Positions 1 to 8,719 of a stretch of DNA of 22,614 nt are shown here, piece by piece. The stretch spans positions 313,537-336,150 of the forward strand of contig MZZL01000396.1 in NCBI GenBank assembly GCA_002749535.1, in the 5' to 3' direction. The stretch's first letter is position 1, and each line of letters opens with the position of its first letter. Source of the stretch: Apophysomyces variabilis. Lineage: Eukaryota; Mucoromycota; Mucoromycetes; Mucorales; Mucoraceae. A program made the position numbers and the translations under genes. The notes beneath the pieces are model-generated. The model was not told where the DNA came from and made no database searches. It saw only the letters and a list, made by a program, of their open reading frames with translations.

Positions 1-565
1 CAAAGGCTGCATTGAACCTTCGTATGTTTTTCAGAAAATGAGAAGAAAGAGGGTGTGTCCCATCATACAGACTTTTAAGGTAGTCTGGAGGGTCCTGCAG
101 TAAATGTAGGCTCACAGCATTTCTCTTGCAGCAGCTTTCAAATCTCGGGTCCCCGTCCGAAGAACGGGAATCATGCTCAGCAAGCCAATGCAATGCTTGA
201 CAGTCAGGACATTCTACAGTCATTCGACCAAGATCTAACGGCATGAAGTTTGCTAGTCGAGATCGGAATGCCAGGGGAAGTCGACGTCGTCGTGTTTCAC
301 TGTTCACGTATTGTTCAACTTCTCTAAGATCATTGTCAGGCGTCAGATGACCATCAGCGATCAAATGATCAGCATCAGCATTGCCGACGTCATTAGTGGG
401 GACATGGGAATCTTCAGGGCCAGGACGACGACGCTGAGTAACAGGGCCTGAGGAATCTGATTGTGCTTCATCTGATTTTCTTTGACGTTTACGATAATGC
501 CAAGCACGGCTGCGCAACCTGCATGGATAGCATGTTTTTCTACTGTCATCTGATGGTCGTAACTG
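1..565 (-). CDS. Helitron Rep/helicase protein, N-terminal part (partial, runs off left edge)
   Basis: The minus strand is open without a stop from 565 to base 1. Reading leftward, it starts with a basic stretch (RKRQRKS), a low-complexity acidic linker and a run of arginines. It then gives a hallmark block: LGRMTVECPDCQALHWLAEH (about 238-176), followed by DPRFESCCKRNAVSLHLL, a proline-rich DPPDYL, and KNIRRFNAAF at the edge. The CxxC...ALHW...CC...R.FN order is what I know from the region just N-terminal to the Helitron_like_N (HUH Rep) domain of fungal Helitron proteins, which act in rolling-circle transposition. The Rep and PIF1-like helicase domains would lie beyond the window. A TAA closes the frame at 566-568, and no methionine precedes the conserved block, so the true start is probably in an upstream exon or has been lost. 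An unrelated cysteine-rich protein is unlikely. Confidence 0.85.
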
Positions 566-815
566 TTAGCGTTCGGTTTGCTAGGTGTTGTTCCTGGTTG
601 TTGTTCAGAGTAGAGCTATGCCACGTTACCTCGGTCTGGTATCAAAAGTTGTTTACATTTAGAACATTTATTGTTATTATTAGTATTTGCCATTGTTCAA
701 TTCTGTATCTACGATGTGAAAAGCAGAAGAACGATCGAAAAATGGAAAAGAGTAGAGGAGTAGAAACAATCAGAAAAGAGTCTGCCTTTTTTCGAAAATA
801 GAAATCGGCAAAATG

Positions 816-831
816 TTTTTGCGCGCAAAAA
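816..831. repeat. Perfect 16-bp palindrome with GCGCGC core
   Basis: Five T, GCGCGC, then five A, which is its own reverse complement. It lies about 35 bases inside the candidate Helitron 5' end and stands out in an otherwise AT-rich leader. A binding site near the terminus is possible; chance is also possible. Confidence 0.6.
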
Positions 832-866
832 TTTATCGAAAATACAGTATACTAATAGAGTGAAGA

Positions 867-1407
867 TAATATAAAACTAAGCATAAAGTTAGCTATTTGT
901 TAGTACATTACGCTACATAGCTCCAAGAAAATAAAAGTGTCTGTTTTTTTCCTATATATATAGCTAAAGAAGCTTCCTTGTATATGATAAAGAAGTGTAT
1001 CTTAATGGCTAAAATAATGTACACAACGAAAAGAACATCCAATCGGATAGACTAGATAAAAATCAGTAGCTCCAATAGAATGTATCGTTGTAGGCAAGTT
1101 AATCCAATAAAAAGTGCTTGAATAAAGGAATATGGTCGAATGAAACTAAAACGTTAGCCTCTAATGCATACTACTTGATCCAATAACATCAACGTAATGG
1201 TCTCTGTCATATAGCAGTTCATCCAATTGTTGAACTTGGGGGGGTGGTAGAAAGGTGGTGGAAAAGGTGGTGGAAGGTACATTCCACAAACCTTTGAAGA
1301 GATTCCACCGCATGGTGGAAAAGCGGTGGAAAGGTGGTGGAAAGGTGGTGGAATCTGAGATTCCACCAAGTTTCTACCGATGGTAGAATCTTTTTTTGAC
1401 CGCAGTG
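867..1407 (+). mobile_element. CACTG-ended non-autonomous DNA transposon (copy 3), right part only
   Basis: The right terminus ends in CAGTG at 1403-1407; its reverse complement, CACTGCGGTCAAAAAAAG, matches the left end of the complete copy at 13200. The 867-1407 stretch is a near-identical inverted copy of 13200 to about 13743. The subterminal array at 1238-1390 is built of GGTGGAA / TTCCACC units in both orientations. The left part is missing, probably cut by the Helitron. It carries no protein: the ORF readable at 1154-1369 is the translation of the repeat array and recurs in the inverted copy for that reason. Superfamily by analogy: EnSpm/CACTA-like (3-bp TSD seen on the sister copy, subterminal repeats). 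Confidence 0.8.
1238..1390. repeat. Subterminal GGTGGAA/TTCCACC array of copy 3
   Basis: About ten spaced copies of GGTGGAA-type units, some inverted (for example the TTCCACC at 1302-1312 against GGTGGAA at 1313-1321), start with a seven-G run at 1238-1244. The plus strand is strongly G-rich. Arrays like this usually serve as transposase binding sites in CACTA-type elements; that role is inferred here. Confidence 0.75.
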
Positions 1408-1704
1408 ATATTTACTGATGCGTAAGGGAATTCAGCATGTCTAAGTGCGCCATTATCAATGAGCCCTTTCACAATATTAAAACTACCTTACAACAATATC
1501 TATAACGTGCTGCATAGATTGTAAAGGAAAGGAAAGCAAAAATCGAAGAGAAAGTGAAAAGAAAGAAAAGCTTCCCTAACTTTATTATTTGTGCTTTTAT
1601 TAGTGAAGTATGTAAGGGCAACGTACCCCTAACATACTATTGAAATGAGAAGATAAAAACTTCATTGTAAAGTGCGCACATTCAATCATATTCAATTCTA
1701 GTAA
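1408..1704. other. Non-coding stretch between the CACTG end and the unknown gene
   Basis: I see no supportable gene. A purine-rich tract (about 1518-1571, many GAAAG units) is followed by ordinary AT-rich sequence up to the ATG at 1705. It could be the 5' flank of the broken gene that follows. Confidence 0.5.
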
Positions 1705-2045
1705 ATGTCTCAATCCTGTAACCAACGTTTTACTGAATGCTGTGCTGCCAGAGAAGTGCAACCAGGAGCCCAACTTTCGTCGCCTGTCCCTATAACTGGT
1801 GAACAGTTGACCTTGGCCGCACTCAGCCGCCAGCTGATCAACGTAGAACACGAGCTAAGAGAGCTTAGCCAGCAATAGCAACTAAATGCCGAACGATTGT
1901 ACGATATGTTGATTGAAAACCAATAGTCAGGTCACATTGCTTGGTGAGATGCAACGCGATCATAGCTCAGCTTCTCAGAGCACTAGTGCCGGTAGTTAAG
2001 CTGTTAGCAGGAGAATAGCTGGGCCTCAGGTTCCTGAAATTTCGG
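1705..2045 (+). pseudogene. Broken gene for an unknown protein with a leucine-rich coiled-coil-like segment
   Basis: From the ATG at 1705 the frame reads a Gln/Pro/Ser-rich leader and then EQLTLAALSRQLINVEHELR (from about 1801), ELSQQ, a TAG, QLNAERLYDMLIENQ and another TAG. Both TAG codons sit where Gln (CAG) would suit the context. Just after the second stop, another frame continues with LLGEMQRDHSSASQSTSAGS, a TAA, and AVSRRIAGPQVPEISV up to about 2034, where a GTAAAT donor-like site occurs with a CTTAG acceptor-like site near 2078. Leu, Ile and Val recur at heptad-like spacing. I do not recognise the family. It may be the N-terminus of a transposon-encoded protein, since it lies between a transposon end (1407) and another (2645). 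The annotation rests on continuity across frames and not on a domain match. Confidence 0.4.
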
Positions 2046-2588
2046 TAAATACAATAGCAATGTCATAAATTATAACTTAGCTTTATTACAAAGGCTGCTT
2101 TACAGCTTCATAGCCCAACTTGGCATGAGGTTAGTTTCTAGCAGATTCAGTTATTGTTTCCTCTGCATTATAATAAACTAAGGCATCCACAGTCAATAGA
2201 ATATTATTTTGGAAACTAAATCTTACAGTCAACTTCCATGTCAATCTCCTGGGGCAGTACTGGAATGCCTTGCATTTGTGAGGAAGCAGCTAATCGCAAT
2301 TTAACAATGAGTATAGCTAATTTAAAATGTGTTACCATTACCATGTTCGAAAGATCACAAGCGGTCATTTTCTTCATGCCGTCTTACAGTCTGCATGGTC
2401 TGCATCACAAAGCCATGCTCATTTGCAGTAGAGCAAACAGAACATTTGCAAGCTATATTGTAGTTTGTATAGTAGCTCATTGTTAAAAGGAAGCTCGCAT
2501 TAAAGGAATAAAAAGTAGATTAAGTATTAATTACCCTAATTAATAAAAGGTTCCTTAAATGCAGCCATATTAAACCTCAGACTAAAAA
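2046..2588. other. No supportable gene
   Basis: AT-rich sequence. A plus-strand ORF at 2238-2486 is Cys/Met-rich, has no recognisable motif and no upstream support, so I do not call it. This stretch may be the interior of the element whose right end is at 2645. Confidence 0.5.
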
Positions 2589-2645
2589 TTCTAGTGACAT
2601 TTTAGAATACTAGAAAATTACTAAAACTCGTTTTTGAGTGCAGTG
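2589..2645 (+). mobile_element. Right terminus of a further CACTG-type element (copy 4)
   Basis: The stretch ends in CAGTG at 2641-2645; its reverse complement, CACTGCACTCAAAAACGAG, resembles the ends at 1407, 13033, 13200 and 14396. Inside it, TTTTAGT / TTCTAGT-type units recur in both orientations (2589-2630), in the place where the others carry TTCCACC or TTTTACCC units. Immediately outside, at 2646, LINE B reverse transcriptase coding begins without a gap, as expected for an insertion into the LINE. The left terminus is not visible: it may be left of the window, with copy 3 and the Helitron nested inside. Confidence 0.5.
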
Positions 2646-3890
2646 CTGGAAGATGTTGTTAATTGCGTATCGATTGCAGAACCGGTTCCTAAACCAGGTT
2701 AACAAGCAAAGGTGACAAAGGGTCTCTCTAGCAAAGGCCATGCCTCTGATAGAAGGCCTCGCCTAACCAACTATTGATCGATAAACTCTCTTTCATATGA
2801 AATAACATATTGTATAGCGCTTTTGTCAATGAGATAGGGAAAACTAAAGTGGAGTAAGGTTTTCGTCAGATACTCAGGATGTATACGATCATATGCTTTT
2901 TCCTGATCAAAACAGGCCGCCATAGCTGGGATATCTGTGTGTTTCTGTAGATGTTGAAAATGTTGCTGTTCTGCTTAGAGAACCTATTCATCGTCAAGTA
3001 TAAGCCTATGTGTAATAAATCCAGCCTGGTATGGGTTAATCATCATTGGGAGCACCTTATTCAAACGATTGGCAATCATTTTTGTAAACAACTTTGCAAC
3101 AGTATTGATAAGCGATAGTGGTCTTCAATCCTAGAATAATTCTGGATTCCATTTTTAAATAACAAAATCATATGTGTGATCGACTATGAGGGCAGAAATT
3201 GTCCTTCCAGTGCTAATGTTAAGACTTGTCTGAAAAGATCCTATGCCAGTCGTAAAATAGTAAACAATACCTTGTACAATTCGAAAGGCAGCCCATCCAG
3301 CCCTAGACTCTTGCCTAAAGGTGCATGCTTAATAATGGTAGCAATTTCGCCAATGGTCCGAGGTACATTCAGTGATTCTGCTTCTCATGGACATAGAATA
3401 CTAACTTCTGGAAGAGCTGAAAGTAAGTTATTAATCGCTGCTTGGTCGACTGGTGTAGGAATATAAAGACAACGGTAGAAACGTCTTGTTTCATTCATTA
3501 TTCCTACTATATCATTAATGCTTTGATAGGAACCTTCAACTTTCAGGGACTGGATTGTTTGTTGAGTCTGTCGTTGGCATATGACCCTATAGAAATACTT
3601 GTTGCTGCGCTCCCCTTTTTCATGTCCCCAGGTTGCAGAGCGTAGTAAATTTTGCTTGATAGATACATCCAGATATGTCTCTAGTTTTTGTTTCGTACCT
3701 TTTATTCGCTCTTGAGCATCTGTGCTTGATTGTGATAATGGAGACTTAAGGGCGATGCTAGAAGTGACAGTAATTGCTGTCGTCCACATTGCAATGTTTT
3801 GTAAGTGGCTCTACTTTGAGAATGGATATATGTTCCATAGTCCTTCGCAGCCATCCCAACTATATGCTTCAAGCTCTCCCATTTTAAGAT
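2646..3890 (-). pseudogene. LINE B: decayed non-LTR retrotransposon fragment (endonuclease-RT linker and N-terminal RT)
   Basis: Reading leftward from about 3789, the fragment gives a linker with KYFYRV, then a degenerate LGKSLGLDGLPFEL-like RT entry motif (near 3300). Next come AKLFTKMIANRLNKVLPMMI and NPYQAGF (near 3060), a DQEKAYDRI RT motif A (about 2890-2912), SLSINSWLGEAFYQR-like residues after a frameshift, and a PLSPLL motif near 2705. Each block aligns in order with LINE A. Several in-frame stops and frameshifts show it is dead. It stops exactly at the CACTG end at 2645. Its upstream limit near 3890, where the A-rich tail of LINE A seems to begin, is approximate. It is either a 5'-truncated copy or one split by LINE A; I see no EN half elsewhere. 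Confidence 0.8.
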
Positions 3891-3957
3891 TCTTTTTTAT
3901 TTTGTATTATGGTGTCTTTATTTATCGGATGTGGTTATAGAATTAACGTTCTAAACT

Positions 3958-5086
3958 CTAGTTGGCAATAATATCGTAGAAGGTAGACAAAGCAGTCTCT
4001 CTTGACCAAGACTTATTTTCAAAGATAAAGGTCCAATGGCAGGTCTGAAGGACAGAGATTACTTTGCCAATCCAGAGAAGTACTGGTTGATGTTTTGTGG
4101 AAGGTCGAAGGAGCAAGGACCAAATTTCAGGTAGTGTAGTTGCAGGACCATCTAAATGCCATGTCTCTTGCCCGATATGCTTGTTTTCAGGGCAGGTGAT
4201 AAAGAAATGTTTTTCATCCTCAGTGTTGTCGTACACAAAAGGTACAGTTTGACAAAGGGAAACGAGTAAGTGTTAACTGACAAAGACGCAGTTAAGTAGG
4301 TAGAAAGCCATGCACTAATGGGAGAGACAAGAAAGTCTGCCAGTTTCATGTTACGATTCGCCAACAGAGAGGAATAGCTGCTGGAGGGGCTGGTCAGTTG
4401 AGACACCATGTGTGCTGAGGATGTAGATAAAATTGGCGCTGCCCAGAAGAGGCAGTGCAAATTTCTATAGCTTTCCGCAGCTGGCTTACAGGTATAACCC
4501 AGTTCACTAGATCTGTTGTGTTATTCTCACTTATAGGAGGTAGAGATGGAAGACGGTAAAACAGATGTTATAAGCTCTGTTAATTAATGATACTGCGCAC
4601 CAGCCTATCAAACTTGTCTCAAAAATGTATCGATTGAGGTAATCTCAGTATAAATAATACTGTATTAAATCGGTCAGAATTGGTGAAGAGAAGTCATGAG
4701 GCTGGAGAGGACATAAGAGCTGTTGTAAGAAGACGAGCTGCAAGGTGAGTTGCTGATTCCGTAAGTCTACGAAGGCCTAATCCTCCATACTGCTTTTTAA
4801 GACACAGAGTGTTCCAAGATGGATGAGGTCAAAAAGGCAGAATAAATTTCTGAATGAGCGCCTGTACCTTTCTTAGCCAGGTTTCTGGTGCAGTGATGAC
4901 CTGCAATATATGCCATAACCGTAAAAGAAGAAGAGTATTCGCTACCAAGCTAGATCCACAGACAAATAGGCGTCGTTGTTTCAACATTGTAACATGGCGT
5001 AGAAGCTTGAGATACGAGGTGTCAGAAAACACATCTAATTGTGCCCCGGTGCATGCCAAAGGGTAACCAAAATACACTAAAGCCAA
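3958..5086 (-). pseudogene. LINE A ORF2 C-terminal region (RT thumb and Cys/His domain)
   Basis: The first block (5086-4829) reads YFGYPL...LKLLRHVTMLKQRRLFV, SSLVANTLLLLRLWHIL and W..KVQALIQKFILPF. This is the post-RT region of L1-like ORF2 in Mucoromycota as I know it. Further on come a GGLGLRRL-like stretch (near 4765), and at 4236-3958 TEDEKHFFITCPENKHIGQE...W ending in a stop at 3958-3960. The cysteines and histidine there resemble the C-terminal CCHC of L1 ORF2, thought to bind nucleic acid. At least three frames are needed to read it through, so it is broken. Order and spacing relative to the RT block confirm one original ORF2. Confidence 0.75.
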
Positions 5087-5137
5087 ACTGTTCGTTGAAT
5101 CATACCATTGAAGCTGTTCGCGTTCACATAATGATGT

Positions 5138-6172
5138 CTATATATTACTGGCCTTTCCCGATAGGGAGATAAGGTTAGTTCTTTTGAGGTTAATCTTTAC
5201 ATTTGATGTGCAATATACGTCGATTAGTTTCATGGCATGATTCCATTCTGTAACATTATTCAGGAATATCAGCAAATCATCCGCATATGCCATAAGCCTA
5301 ATGGATGATGAAACCTGTTGTGCTTGTTCTGGTCTTGTGGCCATTCGTCGTCTGAAATATATAGAAACTAAGCTTCGATAGTCTAACCGAGCCCCTGATA
5401 ACTGTGCCAATGTAAGCAGCAGCTTCAACAGGGGTTCAAAGGCCAAGTTAAACAATAACGGTGATAGAGGATTACCTTGCTGGAGATCTCGTCGTTGATA
5501 GAAAGGTTCACCTAACCAACCGTTGATGGAAAGGGACATGCTTGTATAGAGAAATAGATTATACAAGGCTTTCACTAGAGAAAAGAAAAATCCAAAATGC
5601 AACAATACTCGCGTTAAATACTCAGAATAAATTCGATCATAAGCTTTCCGTTTATCAAAGCAGGCAGCTATGGTAGAGGTTCTGGTGTCTTTTGAAAGGT
5701 GCTGATAATGTTGCTGGAGAGTTTTCAGGATCCATTCATTGTCCAATATAAGCCGATCGGGCATAAATCCAGTTTGATATGGATTAACCATCTTTGGTAG
5801 CAGACTGTTTAGGCGATTGGCCAGCAAAACGTGTAAACAGCTTAACGTCTGTATTGATCAGAGACAAGGGATGCCAACTCTTAAGTTGTTCTGGATCGCC
5901 TTTTCTAAACAGTAAAATCATGTGTGTAGTGGTCTATGTTGCTGGAAAATGGGTTTCTAAAGCGTTTGTAAGCACTTTCCGAAAGAGCGAGCGGAAAGAA
6001 ATGAAACTAGAAATAAGTATCGATAAATTTCGAAGGGCAATCCATCCAATCCTGGGCTTTTACCCAGTAGTGCATGTTTGCAGAATTCGCAAATTTCATC
6101 ATCCGATGGAGCATTGATCAAAGTCTCAGCCTGTCCCATAGTTTGGATTGAATTTTCAGAGATCGTATTCAA
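5138..6172 (-). pseudogene. LINE A ORF2 reverse transcriptase domain
   Basis: The N-terminal RT entry motif LLGKSPGLDGLPFEIYR lies in the 6172-5957 frame. After a frameshift, the 5827-5138 frame carries the rest: LANRLNSLLP, NPYQTGFM, motif A as FDKRKAYDRI, QQGNPLSPLLFNLAF (motif B), and the catalytic YADDLLIFL (motif C; YADD at 5276-5287). The QGDPLSP Asp is Asn here (GNPLSP), and motif A reads FDKRKAYD where LDQEKAYD is usual. RT would copy the element's RNA at the nicked target. The catalytic motifs survive, but the frame does not connect to EN or the C-terminus. Confidence 0.9.
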
Positions 6173-7560
6173 TAATCTTTCAATGGCGGTTGAATCGATA
6201 GCAGAGGAGGGAAAAGCTTCTGGTAAAAACAGAGAGCTTCTTCCAGGATGCCTCCTGTGTCCCGGATGGTTCGATTAGTTGAAACTGACTTGATCGAGCA
6301 AATGGTCTGTTGCTGGCGTCATTACTGAATAACTTTAAGAAAATATTTCGTACTTCTCTCTCCATTCTCATCCCATCGTGTTGCAGAGCGCAGCAGAGTT
6401 TGTCTCGTCTCCTGTTCTAAGCGTTACTGGATCTTAGAATCTATATACTGTAGGTGAAGTTGTAATAAGTTACGATCTGCATCACTGTGATAGGGAGTGG
6501 AGCGGAGCCTATTCAACGTATGTGTATATTCTCGCTGTAGGCTGGTGTAGAGGATTGTAGCTGCTGGATGATACTTCCTTCCAAAATTGTGGGCTGCTTA
6601 ACGAATTGCTGGTTTTAGTGATTCCCCAAATTGATGCAGGATCAGCACAGCCGGCAATGAAAGGGCTATCAAGATAGCTGGCTAGGACTTGTTTTAGCAG
6701 CTCTTGGAACGCTAGTATCTCTAAGAAGTCTGGATTTAAACAACAGCATCCTAGGCCAGTATCATTCCGATCTAACAAGACCTCGATTGTGAGTAGATGG
6801 TGATTAGTCCACAAATATGAGGGATAGTGTAGCTGAAAATTGATAAGCGGACAAGATAAGGAGCAAGATCCGAAAATTTATATCCTAATATCTCTTTAAC
6901 TAAGGATAATATTAAATTACTTAGACTTTTAACAAAATATGAATTATTAATTACAGAACAATACTGTATAATCAACTGTTGCTCGAGAGCTTCCCCGGTG
7001 AAAGGTGGAGTTGGTGCTTGGTGTACAGTTTTTAGAATGCGCCTTTCTCCATTCTTCCGAAGGACGAGCCCAGGATGGTAGAGAAGATGCACGGAGGTTG
7101 AAATTAAAGTCTCCTACAAGCAACCAATCTGTAAAGGCAAGGTTCGAAAAGATAGGCCAATCTGGCATCGATTGATAACGCTTTCTTTGCTGAGGATGAG
7201 TGTTGTGCAGGGGCGTAGAGTTGGCAATATGAAATAAAACTGTATTTGAAGCATCGAGTATTGTTGCTGAAATATATCGCTCGTCTATTCATATGCATTG
7301 GTTGGTTAAAGTTAAGCTGCGGTTGAGAACAAAGAGAGCGCAGTGCTTTGATGCAAGGTTTGATGATCCTAGAAACATAAATGGGATGCGTGCTAAGTGT
7401 CGTTCTGAAAGATGTTGTTCAAATATAGATGAGAACTCCTATATACGAAGGATGTCGAGATTGAGTGTCTTAGAGTGAAGAAAGGATGTAAACTGCGTTT
7501 GCAGTTGAATATGCTGGTCTTTAAATATACTGCGTACATTCAAAGAACAATTCTGACATG
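6173..7560 (-). pseudogene. LINE A ORF2 AP-type endonuclease and linker
   Basis: Moving leftward: remnants of the EN N-terminus (about 7530-7290), a CQLYAPAQHSS-type block near 7220, LLVGDFNFNLR (GDFN at 7103-7114, the conserved metal-site region of L1-type endonucleases), a VDY motif near 6970, then NHHLLTIEVLL near 6800 standing for the usual S/T-D-H-H. The linker toward RT has SATRWDENGERS-type residues near 6370. The EN nicks target DNA to prime reverse transcription. Several frame changes are needed, and the SDHH-type motif reads TNHH, so the enzyme is dead. Confidence 0.8.
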
Positions 7561-7599
7561 GGATCTATTCATTGGCCTATCTGCCTGATAACATGTACT

Positions 7600-8500
7600 C
7601 TAGAGTGGCCGCATCTGTGAGTTACTGAGATCAACGGCCGTCTTCGCAAAAGTTGTTCCTTCTTGTGTTTGGCGATTTATTATTCTTTTATGTTGCAAAG
7701 GAATCATATAATTGGTGCTTGACAGTTTTTGAGGTCCTTTGTTGCTTTTCTTCTTATAAACTTTAAGATCGGCCTTACGTATAGAATATTTATCCTTGCT
7801 GTTTAAAAAATTCCTTTCCTCTCTACGTTCTCTATCCATCATTTCTTCCTTCGTTACTTTATTCTCACGGATTCTCATACTGTTTTCTTCCTCAAACGTA
7901 TCTTCCTTATTTTATTCATCCACATTCTCCTCATCTACGTTTCCCTCATTTCCCATATTCACTATATCCTCCATGCCTTCGTTGTCTAATCCTCTCTTCT
8001 TTAGATTTAACTTGGTTGTCCCCAAAACCTCCAACATTTATTGTGCTGACTATTCTCCACTTGCTGGGACATTTCCAGATAGGCATCCAGGGGCTCGGCA
8101 TCCGAAACAGGTTCGTTTCTGCAGCGACGGGCTATATAGCCATTACCTTGACATTTGTAGCAGGTAATGTTCGCCAATATTGGGCATGTTCGACATATAT
8201 GTCCTGATTGATGACAGGCGAACAAATTGGAGGGGCTCAACGAAAAGAGGCAGGTACGAAGATGTCCCATGCAACCAAAAATAAAGTCGCTGTTCTAAGG
8301 TTTCCAGGCCATTTCATCTATTGGGCTTGTGTCAAGCAGACAATAGCCTGCCCTTCAAAATCTCTCCTTGGTTGGTGTACCTTTTTATCTGGCATACACG
8401 TCCATATGCTCGCAAAGACTTATGAAGGTCACTATTTAATTCCTGTTTGGTTGCAAAAGTAGGAAGGTGACTGACGGATAGTCGGACTATTTTGTCACTA
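7600..8500 (-). pseudogene. LINE A ORF1 (zinc-knuckle nucleic-acid-binding protein), main part
   Basis: From 8500 leftward the frame reads SDKIVRLSVSHLPTFATKQE, then LNSDLHKSLRAYGRV near 8410. After frame changes, 8270-8007 gives FACHQSGHICRTC and CYKCQGNGYIARRC (8121-8162). The second is a CX2CX4HX4C knuckle with Tyr in place of His; the first lacks its first Cys. A lysine-rich tail follows (7878-7600). In L1-like elements ORF1 coats the RNA. The N-terminal part continues on the far side of the Tc1/mariner element at 10116. The protein is broken by stops and by the insertion. Confidence 0.75.
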
Positions 8501-8580
8501 CGGGTTTTTTCAAGATTCCGCCCAAAATCGTTTGAAGCTTCGGAGAGCGAAAGCTTGAAAAACCATCCAATGAAATTCTG
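8501..8580 (+). repeat. Left terminal inverted repeat of the Tc1/mariner element
   Basis: It begins CGGGTTTTTTC and pairs with 10022-10113. The inner end carries CCATCCAATGAAATTC. A further 139 bases separate it from the transposase ATG and presumably hold the promoter; I see no clear TATA box there. Confidence 0.85.
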
Positions 8581-8719
8581 AAAATCGTGTTACTGATATT
8601 TTGAACAAATTTTCATTTTTTCTGTTCAGGGCGTAGCGCACCAAACTTAAAAAGCAATGGGTCCTCATAGCACTAACTACTGAATATTAAACGAGCATCT
8701 TGTTGACCAAGACATTGAA

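Larger units (their letters stand above)
1..866 (-). mobile_element. Helitron, 5' portion with candidate 5' terminus
   Basis: The Helitron gene reads leftward, so the element's 5' end must lie to its right. Homology between the neighbouring CACTG element and its inverted copy near 13743 stops at about 862-866. At 865-866 the plus strand reads GA followed by T, which on the minus strand gives an element beginning TCTTCACTCTATTAG with a T outside, as Helitron insertion between A and T requires. The 5' leader (566-866) is non-coding and holds a perfect 16-bp palindrome at 816-831. The boundary is inferred from the homology breakpoint plus the TC rule and has not been compared with another copy. 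Confidence 0.5.

Noticed and set aside
463..801. 112-codon plus-strand ORF
   Set aside because: It lies opposite the Helitron coding frame and its leader; cysteine-rich composition without any motif.
1154..1369. A 71-codon minus-strand ORF whose translation recurs nearly unchanged at 13238-13453 on the plus strand
   Set aside because: Both are translations of the same inverted subterminal repeat (Pro-rich from CCACC units). Conservation reflects DNA repeats; copy 1 does not keep the frame.
2238..2486. 82-codon plus-strand ORF
   Set aside because: No motif, no supporting context, random-looking composition rich in Cys and Met.
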